IMG/VR virus record: IMGVR_UViG_3300032516_000222
Location: 1 to 22,134 of that record
Direction: 5' to 3' (one strand)
Length of the DNA stretch: 22,134 bases
Origin: a virus
Shown here piece by piece: positions 22,133 to 22,134 of this stretch (the stretch's first letter is position 1; the number at the start of each line of letters is the position of its first letter). The translations under genes were made by a program, and so were the position numbers. Under the pieces are notes generated by a model. That model was not told the DNA's origin and searched no databases. It saw only the letters and a program-made list of their open reading frames with translations.

Positions 22133-22134
22133 GG

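Noticed and set aside
20528-22134. CRISPR-like array because of six short repeats
   Set aside because: The spacing is irregular (about 170 to 450 bases), intervals are coding and the repeats coincide with ribosome sites and gene ends.

Overview
The window is the virion-structure arm of a tailed double-stranded DNA phage of bacteria, most likely short-tailed (podovirus-like), followed by part of an oppositely oriented block of small accessory genes. Evidence for a phage is direct: a recognisable HK97-fold major capsid protein, a head-tail adaptor, a very long nozzle/tail-hub-type protein, and consecutive Gly/Ala-rich or coiled-coil proteins of the DNA-ejection type. All proposed genes have bacterial Shine-Dalgarno sites or ATGA overlaps. 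Base composition looks mid-range by eye, with frequent AGG/AGA (Arg) and ACG (Thr) codons; I cannot name the host or phage genus. I see no integrase, terminase, polymerase, endolysin, tail sheath or tape measure, so lifestyle is not decided by this window.

Positions 1-19476, plus strand (late operon): C-terminal end of a probable portal protein; a small helical protein; a scaffold-like protein; a Cys4 zinc-ribbon-like protein; a beta-rich putative decoration protein; the major capsid protein; a beta-helix protein between two GC-rich hairpin regions; a SAM-dependent methyltransferase and a DUF115/GT42-like Rossmann protein (possible glycan-modification pair); a coiled-coil protein; the head-tail adaptor; a 1057-residue nozzle-like protein carrying a LamG-like domain and a duplicated beta domain; and four proteins ending with a 1721-residue large-polyvalent-type protein, together a plausible internal-virion/ejection set. 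Nearly every gene touches or overlaps the next, so this reads as one transcription unit.

Positions 19477-19554 hold a perfect 15-bp inverted repeat with a 48-nt centre at the meeting point of the convergent transcription units.

Positions 19528-22134, minus strand: at least nine small genes (50-187 residues), transcribed right to left. Two (56 and 50 residues) are very short and easy to miss. Six junctions carry copies of one short sequence, CCGCACAGAAGGAGGGGGT, which supplies the ribosome-binding site of the next gene and at several junctions also encodes the C-terminal tail (T/A)AQKEGV of the previous gene, with the stop overlapping the next start as ATGA. It looks like a modular cassette array. 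One junction also holds an 82-nt segment (20725-20806) that can fold into a compact structured RNA.

The most unusual items are the junction-repeat cassette array, the structured segment inside it, the inverted repeat at the convergent end, the repeated FDDMF-type motif in the giant ejection-like protein, and the methyltransferase/DUF115-like pair inside the head gene cluster.
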